A DNA stretch of 64,000 bases. Origin: Streptococcus macedonicus ACA-DC 198. Lineage in GTDB: Bacteria > Bacillota > Bacilli > Lactobacillales > Streptococcaceae. A program made the position numbers and the translations under genes. The stretch is taken from contig HE613569.1 in NCBI GenBank assembly GCA_000283635.1, positions 1,389,501 to 1,453,500 on the forward strand. Reading direction: 5' to 3'. The notes beneath the pieces are model-generated. The model ran no database searches, was not told where the DNA came from, and saw only the letters and a program-made list of their open reading frames with translations. Shown here in pieces: positions 37,385 through 47,934 of the stretch (position 1 is its first letter; every line of letters begins with the position of its first letter).

Positions 37385-37900
37385 ATGAAATTAAGTTATG
37401 AAGATAAAATTGAAATCTATCGCTTACGACAATCTGGTTGGACATGGTCTAAAATCAGTCAAACATTTAATATTAGTAAGTATAACCTTCAATACATGGT
37501 CCGTCTTATTGATATACACGGATTGGAAAGCGTTTGTAAAAGGAAAAATAGGTATTATTCTCCTGAACTAAAGCAAGAAATCATAAAAGAAGTTCTGATG
37601 AAAGGTAGGTCTCAGCTAGAGGTTTCTCTAGATTATGGATTACCAAATAAGGGAATGCTTCCTAATTGGATAGCGCAATACAAGAAAAACGGGTATACTA
37701 TTCTTGAGAAATCAAGAGGGAGACCTGTAAAAATGGGACGCAAACCAAAGAAAAAACTTGAAGAAATGACTGAATTAGAGCGTCTTCAATATGAAAATGA
37801 GTACCTTAGAGCGGAGAATGCCGTACTAAAAAAGTTGAGAGAACTCCGATTGAGGGACGAAGCAAGGCTCAAAGAGCAACAGAAATCATTCAAGGACTAA
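37385..37900 (+). CDS. IS3-family transposase OrfA
   Basis: A 171-aa DNA-binding part of the transposase: two helix-turn-helix regions ([20 protein letters not shown] and [15 protein letters not shown] [20 protein letters not shown]) and a C-terminal leucine-zipper helix ([20 protein letters not shown]). The ATG 37385 follows the IS end by 53 nt. A slippery A AAA AAG at 37828-37834 lets part of the ribosomes shift to -1 and make the OrfAB fusion. Confidence 0.92.
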   Translation: MKLSYEDKIEIYRLRQSGWTWSKISQTFNISKYNLQYMVRLIDIHGLESVCKRKNRYYSPELKQEIIKEVLMKGRSQLEVSLDYGLPNKGMLPNWIAQYKKNGYTILEKSRGRPVKMGRKPKKKLEEMTELERLQYENEYLRAENAVLKKLRELRLRDEARLKEQQKSFKD

Positions 37901-37935
37901 TCAATGTATTTGATTTAAGAATCCTACTTAATATT

Positions 37936-38733
37936 TTGAAGTTGTCTCGATCAACCTACTATTATCAGGTTAAACGTCTAACCCAGGTAGATAAAAACAA
38001 AGAATTAAAAGAAGCTATTCAAAATATTTATTCTGAGAACAAAGGGAGATATGGTTACCGTAGAATTCACCTCGAACTTAAAAATCGAGGCTATAAAGTT
38101 AACCATAAGAAAGTTCAACGTCTGATGACAGAACTTGGTTTGAAAGCTAGAATCCGTGCGAAACGTCGCTATAACTCTTATAAAGGTGAGGTCGGCAAGA
38201 AAGCTGATAATCTCATTAAGCGTCAATTTAAAGCTGCCCAACCACTTAAGAAGTGTTATACCGATGTAACAGAGTTTTCAATTCCTGCTAGTGATCAAAA
38301 ATTGTATCTATCACCAGTTCTTGATGGCTTTAACAGTGAGATTATTGCATACAATTTATCTACCTCGCCAAACTTACAACAACTTAAAACAATGCTTTCC
38401 GAGGCTTTTCCTGAACAAACTTATCAGGACACTATTTTACATAGTGACCAAGGATGGCAATATCAACACACTTACTACCATCATTTTCTTGAGGAGCATG
38501 GAATGAGACCGTCCATGTCGCGTAAAGGAAATAGCTTAGACAACGGCATGATGGAATCTTTCTTTGGAACATTGAAGACAGAAATGTTTTATGGGTTTGA
38601 GAAGGAATTTACTTCTCTCGAAACATTGAAAACAGCTATTTCAGAATATATCAACTACTACAACACTAAACGAATCAAACTTACATTAAAAGGACTAAGT
38701 CCTGTGCAATACAGAACTCAATCCTTAACTTAA
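37936..38733 (+). CDS. IS3-family transposase OrfB (DDE catalytic part)
   Basis: A 265-aa rve integrase-core protein. The catalytic triad is visible in CYTDVTEFS (Asp), LHSDQGWQYQH (Asp) and DNGMMESFFGTLKTE (Glu). The frame is open further upstream, through the frameshift site at 37834, so the functional product is probably the OrfAB fusion made by -1 frameshifting, not a protein starting at 37936. Confidence 0.93.
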   Translation: MKLSRSTYYYQVKRLTQVDKNKELKEAIQNIYSENKGRYGYRRIHLELKNRGYKVNHKKVQRLMTELGLKARIRAKRRYNSYKGEVGKKADNLIKRQFKAAQPLKKCYTDVTEFSIPASDQKLYLSPVLDGFNSEIIAYNLSTSPNLQQLKTMLSEAFPEQTYQDTILHSDQGWQYQHTYYHHFLEEHGMRPSMSRKGNSLDNGMMESFFGTLKTEMFYGFEKEFTSLETLKTAISEYINYYNTKRIKLTLKGLSPVQYRTQSLT

Positions 38734-38792
38734 ATATTTAGTCTAACATTTGGGGGTCACTTCACTGCTCAATCCTTTTTCATTTATTTTAA

Positions 38793-40145
38793 TTAGTCGA
38801 TTCCAATTTCTTTACGAACGACATCAGCGATAGTATCGACATAGTAGCTTACTTCTTCATCGGTTGGAGCTTCTGCCATAACACGAAGAAGTGGTTCTGT
38901 ACCACTTGGGCGGACCAAGATACGACCGTTTCCATTCATTTCAGCTTCCATTTTACTGATAATATCAGCGATAGCTGGTACTTCCATGGCTTTGCTCTTC
39001 ATGCTATTTTCAACACGAACATTCACTAATTTTTGTGGGTAAATAGTAACTTCGGCAGCCAATTCAGAAAGTGATTTGCCAGTTTCTTTCATCACTTTTG
39101 TCAATTGAATAGCTGTTAACTGACCATCCCCGGTTGTGTTATAGTCCATGATGATAACATGACCTGATTGTTCACCACCAAGGTTGTAACCAGATTTACG
39201 CATTTCTTCAACAACGTAACGGTCACCAACTGCTGTAATCGCTTTGTTAATCCCTTCACGGTCAAGCGCCTTGTGGAAACCAAGGTTTGACATAACCGTT
39301 GTAACGATAGTGTTGTGAGCTAATTGTCCACGTTCTGACAAATATTTGCCGATAATGTACATGACTTTATCACCGTCAACAATGCCGCCATTTTCATCAA
39401 CAGCAATCAAACGGTCGCTATCACCGTCGAATGCCAAACCAACTGCTGCGCCAGATTCCTTAACCAATTCTTGCAATTGTTCCGGGTGAGTCGACCCAAC
39501 ACCATCATTGATGTTAAGGCCATCTGGTTTTTCACCGATAACAGTAATATCAGCATCCAAATCCAAGAAAACATCACGTGCTGATACAGATGCAGCTCCG
39601 TTAGCGGTATCAAGCGCAACTTTCATTCCCTCTAAGCTAACACCTGTTGAAACAAGAAATTTTTCGTATTTACGAAGTCCTTCTGGATAGTCAACTAATG
39701 TTCCTAAACCTTCAGCTGAAGGGCGTGGAAGCGTATCTTCTGGAGCGTCAAGTAATGCTTCTATTTCGTCTTCTTGGTCATCAGCCAATTTAAAACCATC
39801 GCCACCGAAGAATTTAATCCCATTATCCAATGCAGGATTGTGACTAGCTGAAATCATAACACCAGCGCTCGCTTTTTCTGTACGAACTAGGTAAGATACC
39901 CCTGGAGTTGCTAGAACACCAAGCTTGTAAACTTCAATCCCAACAGAAAGAAGCCCAGCAACCAAGGCAGATTCTAACAATTCTCCTGAAATACGTGTGT
40001 CACGTGCCACAAATACTTTTGGACGTCCTGTTTCATGCTGACTGAGAACATAGCCACCAAAACGTCCCAATTTAAACGCCAATTCAGGTGTCAATTCGAT
40101 ATTGGCTTCTCCACGAACACCATCTGTACCAAAATATTTTCCCAT
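38793..40145 (-). CDS. glmM: Phosphoglucosamine mutase
   Basis: A 450-aa enzyme interconverting glucosamine-6- and glucosamine-1-phosphate for peptidoglycan. Starts [20 protein letters not shown]. The phosphoserine loop is [18 protein letters not shown] near residue 100; metal binding by [13 protein letters not shown] near 240; sugar binding by GGEQSGHVI near 325; phosphate binding by [12 protein letters not shown] near the C-terminus. Third gene of cdaA-cdaR-glmM. Its terminator is interrupted by the IS3 element. The Shine-Dalgarno is unusually far away (see the adjoining regulatory entry). Confidence 0.97.
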   Translation of the reverse strand: MGKYFGTDGVRGEANIELTPELAFKLGRFGGYVLSQHETGRPKVFVARDTRISGELLESALVAGLLSVGIEVYKLGVLATPGVSYLVRTEKASAGVMISASHNPALDNGIKFFGGDGFKLADDQEDEIEALLDAPEDTLPRPSAEGLGTLVDYPEGLRKYEKFLVSTGVSLEGMKVALDTANGAASVSARDVFLDLDADITVIGEKPDGLNINDGVGSTHPEQLQELVKESGAAVGLAFDGDSDRLIAVDENGGIVDGDKVMYIIGKYLSERGQLAHNTIVTTVMSNLGFHKALDREGINKAITAVGDRYVVEEMRKSGYNLGGEQSGHVIIMDYNTTGDGQLTAIQLTKVMKETGKSLSELAAEVTIYPQKLVNVRVENSMKSKAMEVPAIADIISKMEAEMNGNGRILVRPSGTEPLLRVMAEAPTDEEVSYYVDTIADVVRKEIGID

Positions 40146-40174
40146 TATTTTACTAGCGAAAAATCGCTTCCTCC
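40146..40174 (-). promoter_or_regulatory. glmM ribosome site with hairpin in the spacer
   Basis: GGAGG (40174-40170) is 24 nt from the ATG. The spacer contains AGCGA TTTT TCGCT (40168-40155), a 5-bp hairpin. If folded, it brings the Shine-Dalgarno to about 10 nt from the start. No closer Shine-Dalgarno or other in-frame start exists. Confidence 0.5.
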
Positions 40175-40286
40175 ATTACTAAATTCATTTCCTAAGATAA
40201 TCTAAAATAATAGTTTCATTATAAAAATCACATTTCCATCTTAAATTATCATTAATTCATTGATATATAATCTTTGTTATTATCTA

Positions 40287-41243
40287 TTATTTTTTCGTTA
40301 CTGTCAACTGAACAGTCACAACAGAAGGGTCAACAGTCACATTATTTGCTGATAAATTCACGCTGACACTTGTGTCTTTTGTAACATTAGCAATATCAAC
40401 ATTAGCAACAACTTCATCCACCGCATCCAAAGCATCCTGACTACCAGAAATCGTTACTTGGCTTTGGCTTAATTTGTATGAAATGTCAGAGATTTTATCA
40501 CTCATCTCTCCTGTTGTTTTCACAGTTACTGGAACTGTTTTTGTCAATTTTTTCACGGTCACTTCTAATTTGGCTTTCGAAGGGTTAATAGCACTAGCTA
40601 AAATTGTGCCGTCTGCTGCCACAGCCTGCAAGGCTACGCGTCCACTGTAATTACTGTCCAATACTTTTGTTTCTGGCAATTTAGCAACCACATGGTCAAT
40701 TTGGTCAATAATTGATTCCGAACTTGTAATTTCAACTTCAGAAATATTTGTCGAAACTTTTTTCAACTCATAGCCAGTAGCCAATTGACTAGAATCTACT
40801 TCACCTTGAACTTCAAATGTTTTTGTTTTCTTTTTACCGATTGTTACTGAAATGCTACTTGGTGAAGCTGTCGCTGTAACCCCTGACGGCAAATCTGTCA
40901 CTTGCAAAGGAACGGTCTGTGTCCCCTCACCCAAGTTTGTCAAATCAGCTACTACCTTAAAACTTCTTGTATCACTATTAATCTCAGAATCCAATTTGAC
41001 ACGATTAATCGATGTCAGATAAACCTCTGTTTCATAAGAATAACCACTAATAAAATACTTATCAGTATCATATTTAATATCAATGGGAACATTCTCCAAA
41101 GTATGGGTATAAGTTTCTGTTGTCCCCGATACTTGCGAGCCTGTCCGTGTGTAATTACTTGATGCGGCTGTTAAAAATAGGAGAATGGAAAAGACAATGG
41201 ATACAATAACCAACCAAAATTGAGTATTGAAAAATTTCTTCAT
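40287..41243 (-). CDS. cdaR: CdaR (YbbR-domain) regulator of diadenylate cyclase
   Basis: A 318-aa extracytoplasmic protein with an N-terminal membrane anchor (WLVIVSIVFSILLFLTAASS) and YbbR-type beta repeats (e.g. PIDIKYDTDKYFISGYS, KVVADLTNLGEGTQTVPLQV, LAVKKLTKTVPV-like TVKKLTKTVPVTVKTTGEMS). CdaR binds CdaA in the membrane and adjusts c-di-AMP production. I chose ATG 41243, with GGAGG upstream, giving an N-terminus MKKFFNTQF; it overlaps the cdaA stop. Confidence 0.92.
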   Translation of the reverse strand: MKKFFNTQFWLVIVSIVFSILLFLTAASSNYTRTGSQVSGTTETYTHTLENVPIDIKYDTDKYFISGYSYETEVYLTSINRVKLDSEINSDTRSFKVVADLTNLGEGTQTVPLQVTDLPSGVTATASPSSISVTIGKKKTKTFEVQGEVDSSQLATGYELKKVSTNISEVEITSSESIIDQIDHVVAKLPETKVLDSNYSGRVALQAVAADGTILASAINPSKAKLEVTVKKLTKTVPVTVKTTGEMSDKISDISYKLSQSQVTISGSQDALDAVDEVVANVDIANVTKDTSVSVNLSANNVTVDPSVVTVQLTVTKK

Positions 41244-42085
41244 TGTTTCTTCCTCCAAATCTTATGATACCAGTTTTCTTCCTCTACTTCTGTGATTAAT
41301 TGTGTTCGAAGAATAGCTTCAAAGTTTTCTTTGGTCAAATCGTGTAAGAATTCACCTTTTGACGTAATTGAAATACCACCTGTTTCTTCTGAAACAACAA
41401 TCGTTAAGGCATCAGAATTCTCTGACAGACCAATCGCTGCGCGGTGACGTGTCCCAAAATTTTTTGAAATCGCCATTGATTCTGACAAAGGAAGATAAGA
41501 ACAAGCCGTCACAATTTTATTGCCTCTGATAATGACAGCACCATCATGCAAAGGCGTATTGGGAATGAAAATATTAATCAATAACTGACTTGAAATATCC
41601 GCGTTCAAAGGAATCCCTGTTGAAATATATTCCTGCAAAGTTTGCGTGCGTTCAATTGCGATCAAAGCTCCAATCTTACGCGGACTCATGTAAGCCACAG
41701 ATTTCACCAGTGCTTCAACCAACTTTTCCTCGTCACTCACTTGCTGTGTTTGTAGGAAAACTTGTGTTGAACGGCCAAATTTCTCAAGACCAGAACGAAT
41801 TTCAGGAGCAAAAATAACCACACCCGCAATAACACCGTAGGTGATGACTTGATTCATCAAGTAAGTAATCGTTGTAAAGCCAATCCATTCAGCTACAAAC
41901 TTTAGTAAAATGAAGAACACGACCCCTTGAATCAAGGACATGATTTTCGTACCCGCAAAGGCTTTGATTAAACGATAAATAAAATACGCAACAATTAAAA
42001 TATCCAAAATGTGAACGACAATTGTCCATGGGTTTTCAACTAAAGTTGCCCAAAATTTAGCATCAATAGCCGTAAAATTACTCAT
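41240..42085 (-). CDS. cdaA: Diadenylate cyclase CdaA
   Basis: A 281-aa membrane cyclase making c-di-AMP from two ATP; the messenger controls potassium and osmolyte uptake. Three N-terminal membrane helices (IVVHILDILIVAYFIYRLI, LIQGVVFFILLKFVAEWIGF, VITYGVIAGVVIFAP) precede the DAC domain with the signature NTPLHDGAVIIRGNKI and GTRHRAAIGLSE. Catalytic DGA and RHR motifs are intact. First gene of cdaA-cdaR-glmM; divergent from murT. Confidence 0.96.
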   Translation of the reverse strand: MSNFTAIDAKFWATLVENPWTIVVHILDILIVAYFIYRLIKAFAGTKIMSLIQGVVFFILLKFVAEWIGFTTITYLMNQVITYGVIAGVVIFAPEIRSGLEKFGRSTQVFLQTQQVSDEEKLVEALVKSVAYMSPRKIGALIAIERTQTLQEYISTGIPLNADISSQLLINIFIPNTPLHDGAVIIRGNKIVTACSYLPLSESMAISKNFGTRHRAAIGLSENSDALTIVVSEETGGISITSKGEFLHDLTKENFEAILRTQLITEVEEENWYHKIWRKKQ

Positions 42086-42157
42086 ACATGCATCTCTTTT
42101 CTCTAACTAATTAAAACTGCCTTTCTATTATACCACGTTTAAAATAGATTTTCTTTA

Positions 42158-42184
42158 TTAGAATATATCTTTTTGTGGTACAAT
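42158..42184 (+). promoter_or_regulatory. Promoter of murT-gatD; likely leaderless transcript
   Basis: TACAAT (42179-42184), preceded by TGG (extended -10), ends only 6 nt before the murT ATG. No clear -35 is needed or seen. Transcription would start at or next to the ATG, and no Shine-Dalgarno exists upstream of it. Confidence 0.55.
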
Positions 42185-42190
42185 ATTTCT

Positions 42191-43534
42191 ATGAAAGTAA
42201 ACACACTTATGGGAATCACAGCTGGGAAGTCAGCTCACTTTGTCCTTTCAAAAATGGGACGTGGCTCAACTTTGCCTGGAAAAATCGCCCTCAAATTCGA
42301 CAAAGATATTTTAGATAATATCGCTAAAGATTATGAAATCGTTGTGGTAACAGGAACAAACGGTAAAACTTTAACCACTGCTCTTACCGTTGGGATTTTA
42401 CGTGAAGCTTTTGGTGAAATCGTCACAAATCCAAGCGGTGCCAATATGATTACTGGGATTACTTCAACTTTCTTGACAGCCAAAAAAGCCAAATCTGGTA
42501 AAAAAATTGCCGTGCTTGAAATCGATGAAGCTAGTCTGCCAAAAATCACAGAATACATCACACCAAGTCTCTTTGTATTCACCAATATTTTCCGTGATCA
42601 AATGGACCGTTACGGTGAAATTTACACCACTTACCAAATGATTTTAGACGGTGCTGCCAAAGCTCCAACAGCAACAATCTTAGCCAACGGAGACAGCCCA
42701 CTTTTTAATTCTACAAACGTGGTAAATCCTGTTAAATATTATGGCTTTGACACTGAAAAACAAACTCCAGAACTCGCACACTATAATACCGAAGGAATTT
42801 TGTGTCCACAATGTCAGCAAATTCTAAAATACAAATTGAACACCTATGCAAACCTTGGTGATTATGTCTGTGACAATTGTGGTTTCCACCGTCCAAAACT
42901 CGATTATGCCTTGACAGAATTGACAAAAATCACCAATACAACTTCTGAATTTGTCATTGACGGTCAAGATTACAAAATCAACGTCGGTGGTCTCTATAAC
43001 ATTTATAACGCTCTTGCTGCGGTGTCTGTTGCTGAATTTTTCGGAGTTGCTCCTGAAAAAATTAAAGCTGGTTTTGATAAGAGTCGCGCCGTTTTTGGAC
43101 GCCAAGAAACCTTTAAAATCGGTGATAAATCTTGTACCTTGGTTCTCATTAAAAATCCAGTTGGCGCTAGTCAAGCACTTGATATGATTAAATTAGCCCC
43201 TTATCCATTTACACTTTCTGTCCTACTCAATGCCAATTACGCTGACGGAATTGACACCAGTTGGATTTGGGATGCTAACTTCGAGGCTATTTTAGATATG
43301 GATATTCCTCAAGCATTTGCAGGTGGTGTTCGTCATTCTGAAATTGCTCGTCGTTTGCGTGTGACAGGCTACGATGAAAACAACATCACCGAAGCCGAAA
43401 GTCTCGAGGATATTATGGCTTTAATTGAATCACAAACAACTGAGCACGCCTATATTCTTGCAACTTATACCGCTATGTTGCAATTCCGAGAAATTCTAGC
43501 TAGTCGCCATGCCGTTGGAAAGGAGATGAATTAA
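42191..43534 (+). CDS. murT: Lipid II isoglutaminyl synthase, MurT subunit
   Basis: A 447-aa Mur-ligase-like subunit which, with GatD, amidates the D-glutamate of lipid II. The ATP-binding motif [20 protein letters not shown] is near residue 52; then [18 protein letters not shown] [15 protein letters not shown] four-cysteine zinc ribbon is inserted (CPQCQQ and, about 26 residues later, CDNCG), typical of MurT. The C-terminal DUF1727 domain contains [15 protein letters not shown] [21 protein letters not shown] chose ATG 42191 ([17 protein letters not shown]) since homologues begin there. Confidence 0.95.
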   Translation: MKVNTLMGITAGKSAHFVLSKMGRGSTLPGKIALKFDKDILDNIAKDYEIVVVTGTNGKTLTTALTVGILREAFGEIVTNPSGANMITGITSTFLTAKKAKSGKKIAVLEIDEASLPKITEYITPSLFVFTNIFRDQMDRYGEIYTTYQMILDGAAKAPTATILANGDSPLFNSTNVVNPVKYYGFDTEKQTPELAHYNTEGILCPQCQQILKYKLNTYANLGDYVCDNCGFHRPKLDYALTELTKITNTTSEFVIDGQDYKINVGGLYNIYNALAAVSVAEFFGVAPEKIKAGFDKSRAVFGRQETFKIGDKSCTLVLIKNPVGASQALDMIKLAPYPFTLSVLLNANYADGIDTSWIWDANFEAILDMDIPQAFAGGVRHSEIARRLRVTGYDENNITEAESLEDIMALIESQTTEHAYILATYTAMLQFREILASRHAVGKEMN

Positions 43535-43535
43535 A

Positions 43536-44324
43536 ATGACTTACACTTCGCTACAATCTCCTAACACAAAAGATTACAACTATGAGTTAAACGTTGCCCA
43601 CCTTTACGGCAATCTGATGAATACCTATGGTGACAATGGTAATATCCTCATGATGAAATATGTCGGTGAAAAGCTTGGAGCTAAAATGACCTTTGACATT
43701 GTTTCATTAGGGGATACCTTTGACGCTGATTACTACGATATGGTTTTCTTTGGTGGTGGTCAAGACTATGAACAAACTATTGTCGCCAAAGACCTTCCAA
43801 GTAAGAAAGAAGCCATTGCTGACTTCATCAACAAAGACAAAGTCATTCTAGCTATCTGTGGTGGTTTCCAACTCCTTGGTCAATACTATGTTCAAGCCAA
43901 TGGTGAAAAAATCAATGGTATTGGTGTTATGGGGCATTACACCCTCAATCAAGAAAACAATCGTTTCATCGGAGATATCAAAATTCATAACGATGAATTT
44001 AACGAAACTTACTATGGGTTTGAAAATCACCAAGGTCGAACATTCTTGTCTGATGACGAAAAACCACTTGGTATCTGTGTTTACGGAAATGGTAATAACA
44101 AAGAGGACGGCACTGAAGGTGTTCATTATAAAAATGTCTATGGCAGCTACTTCCACGGACCTATCCTCTCACGTAATGCCAACCTTGCTTACCGCCTAGT
44201 GACAACAGCTCTAAAAAATAAATACGGTTCTAGTATTACACTACCAAGTTACGATGACATTCTTTCAAAAGAAGTCGCCGAAGAATATGCCGATACTAAA
44301 AGTAAAGCTGAATTTGAAAAATAA
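43536..44324 (+). CDS. gatD: Lipid II isoglutaminyl synthase, GatD glutaminase subunit
   Basis: A 262-aa class I glutamine amidotransferase (CobB/CobQ-like) supplying ammonia to MurT. Catalytic cysteine in [14 protein letters not shown] near residue 108; catalytic histidine in [12 protein letters not shown] near residue 205. Its ATG follows the murT stop by 1 nt with AAGGAGATG upstream. Amidated lipid II is needed for efficient cross-linking in streptococci. Confidence 0.95.
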   Translation: MTYTSLQSPNTKDYNYELNVAHLYGNLMNTYGDNGNILMMKYVGEKLGAKMTFDIVSLGDTFDADYYDMVFFGGGQDYEQTIVAKDLPSKKEAIADFINKDKVILAICGGFQLLGQYYVQANGEKINGIGVMGHYTLNQENNRFIGDIKIHNDEFNETYYGFENHQGRTFLSDDEKPLGICVYGNGNNKEDGTEGVHYKNVYGSYFHGPILSRNANLAYRLVTTALKNKYGSSITLPSYDDILSKEVAEEYADTKSKAEFEK

Positions 44325-44328
44325 CCTT

Positions 44329-44359
44329 AAAAGGATTGCAGTTTATCGCAGTCCTTTTT
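44329..44359 (+). terminator. murT-gatD terminator
   Basis: AAAAGGA T TGC / GCA G TCCTTTT with a TTTTTC tail, directly after gatD. The rest of the gap to 44483 shows nothing else. Confidence 0.8.
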
Positions 44360-44483
44360 CTTTATAACCAAGCTTTCTAATTACCATAACAAAGCCACCT
44401 TAACCAAAAATTAAGCACTTTTAAAGCAGAGATTATTAGGTATTAAACAACCTCTAGCCATATTTAAATTAGCTCTATAATTT

Positions 44484-45868
44484 CTGTAGTGGGTAACTCC
44501 ACTGTGGAATTATAGGGCTTTTTGAATATACACAAAAAGTCCCATATGACTTATAATGAAAAGCGACCAAACTCACATTAGAAAGCATCATATGGAACAA
44601 CTCTATCATACTACACAATTGATTGGAATTAAAGACAAAAATATCACGTTGAACAAAGTTTTGAAACACAAGACACACATTGAGATGATAGCTACACTGG
44701 ACTACGCTCCTGGAAACTGTAATCACTGTCAGGGAAAACAGATAAAATATGACTTCCAAAAGCCATCGAAAATACCATTTCTTGAGGTGGCTGGCTTCCC
44801 CAGTCTTATTAGGCTCAAGAAACGGCGTTTTCAATGCAAGAATTGTCGTAAGGTAACCGTCTCTGAAACCAGCTTGGTACAGAAAAACTGTCAAATCTCT
44901 GAACCTCTCAGACAGAAGGTCGCGCAAGCCTTGGTCAATCGTCAAGCCTTAACACACATTGCTCAGGATTTAGCGATTTCAACCTCTACCGTACACCGAA
45001 AACTCAGGGAATTCACTTTCAAAGAGGACTTCTCTCGTCTGCCTGAAATCCTCTCCATCGATGAGTTTTCGTATCAAAAAGGAAAGCTTGCCTTCATTGC
45101 ACAGGATTTTGAGACCAAGAAAATCATCACCATCCTTGAGAATCGGACACAAACAACCATTCGCAATCATTTCTTCAGGTATTCTAAAGAGGCTAGGAAC
45201 AGCGTGAAAGTCGTTACCGTTGATATGTCTGGCAGCTACATCCCGATGATTCCTAAGCTCTTTCCCAAAGCTAAGATTGTTATTGACCGTTTCCACATTG
45301 TTCAACACATGAGCCGTGCTCTTAATCACACACGTATTCAACTTATGAAACAGTTCGACAAGAAATCTTTAGAATATCGTGCCCTCAAATACTACTGGAA
45401 ATCCGTGCTGAAAGACAGTCGTAAACTCTCTCTAAACAGCTTTCGTTCAAGGACTTTTGGAGAAACGCTCACACCAAAAGAATGTTTGACCGAGATATTC
45501 CACCTTGTCCCTGAGTTGAAAGGGTATTATGACCTCTACCAGCTCCTACTGTTCCACCTGCAAGAGAAAAACGCTGACTACTTCTTTGACTTGATTGAAG
45601 AAGCCTTACCACATCTCAATCAAACCTTTAAAACAGCTCTGAGAACTATCCTTCACCACAAGCAACACGTCATAAACGCTATTGAGCTTCCTTATTCTAA
45701 CGCCAAACTGGAGGCAACCAACAAACTCATCAAAGACATCAAGCGTAATGCCTTTGGATTCAGGAACTTTGACAACTTTAAAAAACGTATCTTTATCGCT
45801 TTAAACATGCAAAAAGAGAAGACGCATTTCGTCTCCTCTCGTGCTTAGCTATAAGTCACCCACTACAG
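44484..45868 (+). mobile_element. ISL3-family insertion sequence
   Basis: About 1385 bp. Inverted ends CTGTAGTGGGTAACTC (44484 on) and, on the complement, CTGTAGTGGGTGACTT (from 45868). One transposase gene. The 8-bp target duplication usual for ISL3 elements is not evident in the flanks (TATAATTT versus TTGACAAT), so the boundaries may be a little off or the element has recombined. A short hairpin (GGGCTTTTTG / CAAAAAGTCCC) lies between the left end and the gene. Confidence 0.85.
44592..45848 (+). CDS. ISL3-family transposase
   Basis: A 418-aa DDE transposase. The N-terminal zinc-finger-like part has CNHCQG and FQCKNCRKVTV; a helix-turn-helix follows (ALTHIAQDLAISTSTVHRKL). The catalytic part includes LSIDEFSYQKGK (Asp), VTVDMSGSYIPMIP (Asp), IDRFHIVQHMSRALN, and the C-terminal YSNAKLEATNKLIKDIKRNA with the glutamate. 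I chose ATG 44592 (MEQLYHTTQLIGIKDKN), the usual N-terminus. No stop or frameshift; it seems intact. Confidence 0.93.
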   Translation: MEQLYHTTQLIGIKDKNITLNKVLKHKTHIEMIATLDYAPGNCNHCQGKQIKYDFQKPSKIPFLEVAGFPSLIRLKKRRFQCKNCRKVTVSETSLVQKNCQISEPLRQKVAQALVNRQALTHIAQDLAISTSTVHRKLREFTFKEDFSRLPEILSIDEFSYQKGKLAFIAQDFETKKIITILENRTQTTIRNHFFRYSKEARNSVKVVTVDMSGSYIPMIPKLFPKAKIVIDRFHIVQHMSRALNHTRIQLMKQFDKKSLEYRALKYYWKSVLKDSRKLSLNSFRSRTFGETLTPKECLTEIFHLVPELKGYYDLYQLLLFHLQEKNADYFFDLIEEALPHLNQTFKTALRTILHHKQHVINAIELPYSNAKLEATNKLIKDIKRNAFGFRNFDNFKKRIFIALNMQKEKTHFVSSRA

Positions 45869-45921
45869 TTGACAATGAGTCTTTAAATTTTAATCACAGA
45901 ATTCAGCTATCCTTTATACAC

Positions 45922-45954
45922 AAAAAAAGAGCCTATCCAAAATAGATAGACTCT
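45922..45954 (-). terminator. eno terminator
   Basis: AGAG c CTATC / GATAG a CTCT, followed on the minus strand by TTTTTTTGTG. Confidence 0.82.
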
Positions 45955-45976
45955 CAAAACGTTGATATATCAACGA

Positions 45977-47346
<1,370 letters not shown>

Positions 47347-47484
47347 ATAAAAACGAGAAATTTTGAAAAACCAATTTAACTTTCATACCCTTTTTTCAAA
47401 ATACTTTATGCGCTTACGGCTGAGAAATGACAGTTTCATAAATTTAACTTATAATGAAGTTAAGAAATAATCGAGGTTAATAGT

Positions 47485-47934
47485 ATGAGTGATTTAGAAA
47501 GTAAAGTTTTACATGCTGCTGCAGGGGAAAATCGACTTAATCCTGATGAACAACGACGCTATTTTGGAACATTTGCCGAACGTGTGGTCTTGTCAATACC
47601 ACTTGATGACAGTCATTTGGAAGATACTAAAGCACGTTTCGAGGATATTTTAAAACATCTAGCGAGTGATTATGACACGTTATTTGTCAAAATTTCGCCA
47701 AAATTAGCGGTTGCCGACCAATGTTACTATATGAAAATAGCGCAAAATCTTGAAATTCAAGCAACAATCGTTGATGAAAAAAATGTGCATTCACCTTATG
47801 GGATTATCGTTCATTCGAATCAAGCTGAAAATGTTGACAATCCACTGTTAGCAGTACGTTTTCCACAAGCACATAACAAACCAAAAGAAGCCCCTAAAAA
47901 GAGCTTCTGGTCAAAATTATTCAATAAAGATTAA
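47485..47934 (+). CDS. YueI-like DUF1694 protein
   Basis: A 149-aa cytoplasmic protein of the DUF1694 (B. subtilis YueI) family. It has an RYFGTFAERVVLSIPLDD motif near residue 25 (the conserved FGTF.ERV), YDTLFVKISPKLAVADQCYY in the middle, and a lysine-rich tail. Function unknown. Its stop overlaps that of the convergent glycerate kinase gene by 4 nt, so the two genes share their ends. Confidence 0.87.
   Translation: MSDLESKVLHAAAGENRLNPDEQRRYFGTFAERVVLSIPLDDSHLEDTKARFEDILKHLASDYDTLFVKISPKLAVADQCYYMKIAQNLEIQATIVDEKNVHSPYGIIVHSNQAENVDNPLLAVRFPQAHNKPKEAPKKSFWSKLFNKD

Larger units (their letters stand above)
37332..38764 (+). mobile_element. IS3-family insertion sequence (IS150/IS861-like)
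   Basis: A 1433-bp element. Imperfect terminal inverted repeats of 24 bp (20 of 24 equal): left starts TGAACTGCACCCCAAAAGTT, right (complement) starts TGAAGTGACCCCCAAATGTT. A 3-bp target duplication CTG flanks it (37329-37331 and 38765-38767), typical of the IS150 group. Two overlapping transposase frames are intact, so it may still be mobile. Confidence 0.95.
37312..38780 (-). terminator. glmM terminator, split by an IS element
   Basis: Joining the flanks of the IS (one copy of the CTG duplication removed) restores a hairpin: AAAAAGGA GAGCA (37313-37325), loop CCAC, TGCTC aa TCCTTTTT (38766-38780). In the minus direction it follows glmM and ends in TTTTTT. The IS sits in the loop. Confidence 0.75.
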
